This document shows, one piece after another, positions 10,108-10,349 of a stretch of 10,349 nucleotides of DNA. Location of the stretch: the NCBI GenBank assembly GCA_003133425.1, contig PKXI01000012.1, positions 1 through 10,349 on the forward strand. The letters are read 5' to 3'. Source of the DNA: Acidobacteriaceae bacterium. Its GTDB lineage: Bacteria; Acidobacteriota; Terriglobia; Terriglobales; Acidobacteriaceae. The translations under genes and the position numbers were made by a program. How positions within the stretch are numbered: position 1 is the first letter of the stretch; each line of letters begins with the position of its first letter. A model generated the notes under the pieces. It searched no databases, was not told where the DNA came from, and saw nothing but the letters and a program-made list of their open reading frames with translations.

Positions 10108-10349
10108 TGAGCGCCGCCCTGGAGTTGAGCCAAAGCGTTGGTCAAGCAGTCGCCTGTCGCGCTCTCGGTGTGCCGCGGGCCACGTTGTATCGCCATATGC
10201 AGCCAGCCATTCCACAGCGGGTCCGCCCCACGCCGGAGCGGGCTTTGGATGCGGCTGAACGCCAGGTCGTGCTCGATCATCTGCACTCGGAGCGCTTCCG
10301 TGACAAGGCTCCGGTGGAGGTCTATGCCACGCTACTGGACGAGAGCATC
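10107..10349 (+). CDS. IS3-family transposase OrfB, N-terminal part (cut by window end)
   Basis: The 81 codons in the window read MSAALELSQSVGQAVACRAL, GVPRATLYRHMQ, then a Pro-rich linker and RQVVLDHLHSERFRDKAPVE with VYATLLDES. This is the N-terminal HTH_21-like region of IS3-family OrfB (S-x-x-x-A-C-x-x-L-G-V-x-R-x-x-x-Y followed by the helical segment before the rve integrase core). The DDE catalytic core would lie beyond 10349. The ATG overlaps the orfA stop by 1 nt, so low-level reinitiation as well as -1 frameshifting could make the protein. Confidence 0.85.
   Translation, partial: MSAALELSQSVGQAVACRALGVPRATLYRHMQPAIPQRVRPTPERALDAAERQVVLDHLHSERFRDKAPVEVYATLLDESI

Larger units (their letters stand above)
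9560..10349 (+). mobile_element. IS3-family insertion element, left part (continues past the window)
   Basis: orfA (HTH, leucine-zipper-like) followed in the -1 frame by orfB is the IS3-family layout. The left boundary is not exactly set: TG dinucleotides at 9548, 9556 and 9560 are possible first bases, and gene-like codons of the neighbouring phage gene continue to about 9540. The start given is a best guess within about 15 bp. The right end, the DDE part of orfB and the target duplication are outside the window. Confidence 0.7.

Overview
The window is a mosaic accessory region of about 10 kb, dominated by phage-like genes and bracketed by insertion-sequence material. It has moderate GC content, many small overlapping ORFs with 4-14 nt overlaps, two divergent early-type operons, a NinG-type recombination protein and several broken genes. 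This points to a decayed prophage or integrative island in a bacterial chromosome. The host cannot be named. The TrlF-like, DUF4238-like, monooxygenase-like and IS3-family fragments suggest a free-living bacterium with a large accessory genome, but that is inference.

Layout. 1-580: the 5' fragment of a PHP-domain (TrlF-like) gene. 537-644: a roughly 108 bp pair of IS21-like ends without transposase genes. It cuts the PHP gene on one side and, on the other, beheads the gene that followed the replication operon. 630-2827: a leftward, translationally coupled operon of a small HTH protein, a 117-aa coiled-coil protein, a 489-aa replication-initiator-like protein and the truncated next gene. The initiator gene carries repeats within its coding sequence that look like an origin (iterons at 1741-1800), an arrangement like lambda O. 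2828-3196: a divergent control region with palindromes. 3197-4047, perhaps to 4247: a rightward operon whose first gene is a second HTH protein resembling the one across the control region. 4250-6245: non-phage cargo, namely an unrecognised 97-aa protein, a broken antibiotic-biosynthesis-monooxygenase-like fragment and a DUF4238-like gene that seems to lack its N-terminus. 6246-7119: three leftward small genes (acidic, coiled-coil, and a 34-aa membrane peptide). 7171-9575: leftward phage accessory genes (NinG, a Cys/His mini-protein, a winged-helix protein, a membrane-anchored protein and others) interrupted by two rightward single genes. 9560-10349: the left part of an IS3-family element (orfA plus the start of orfB).

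Functional reading. The 630-3430 segment looks like an early regulation and replication module: two related HTH regulators facing each other across an operator region, with one side driving an initiator that may bind repeats inside its own gene. The NinG/winged-helix segment looks like a recombination/late-control module. Both modules are cut at their outer edges by IS material, so the element is probably no longer autonomous.
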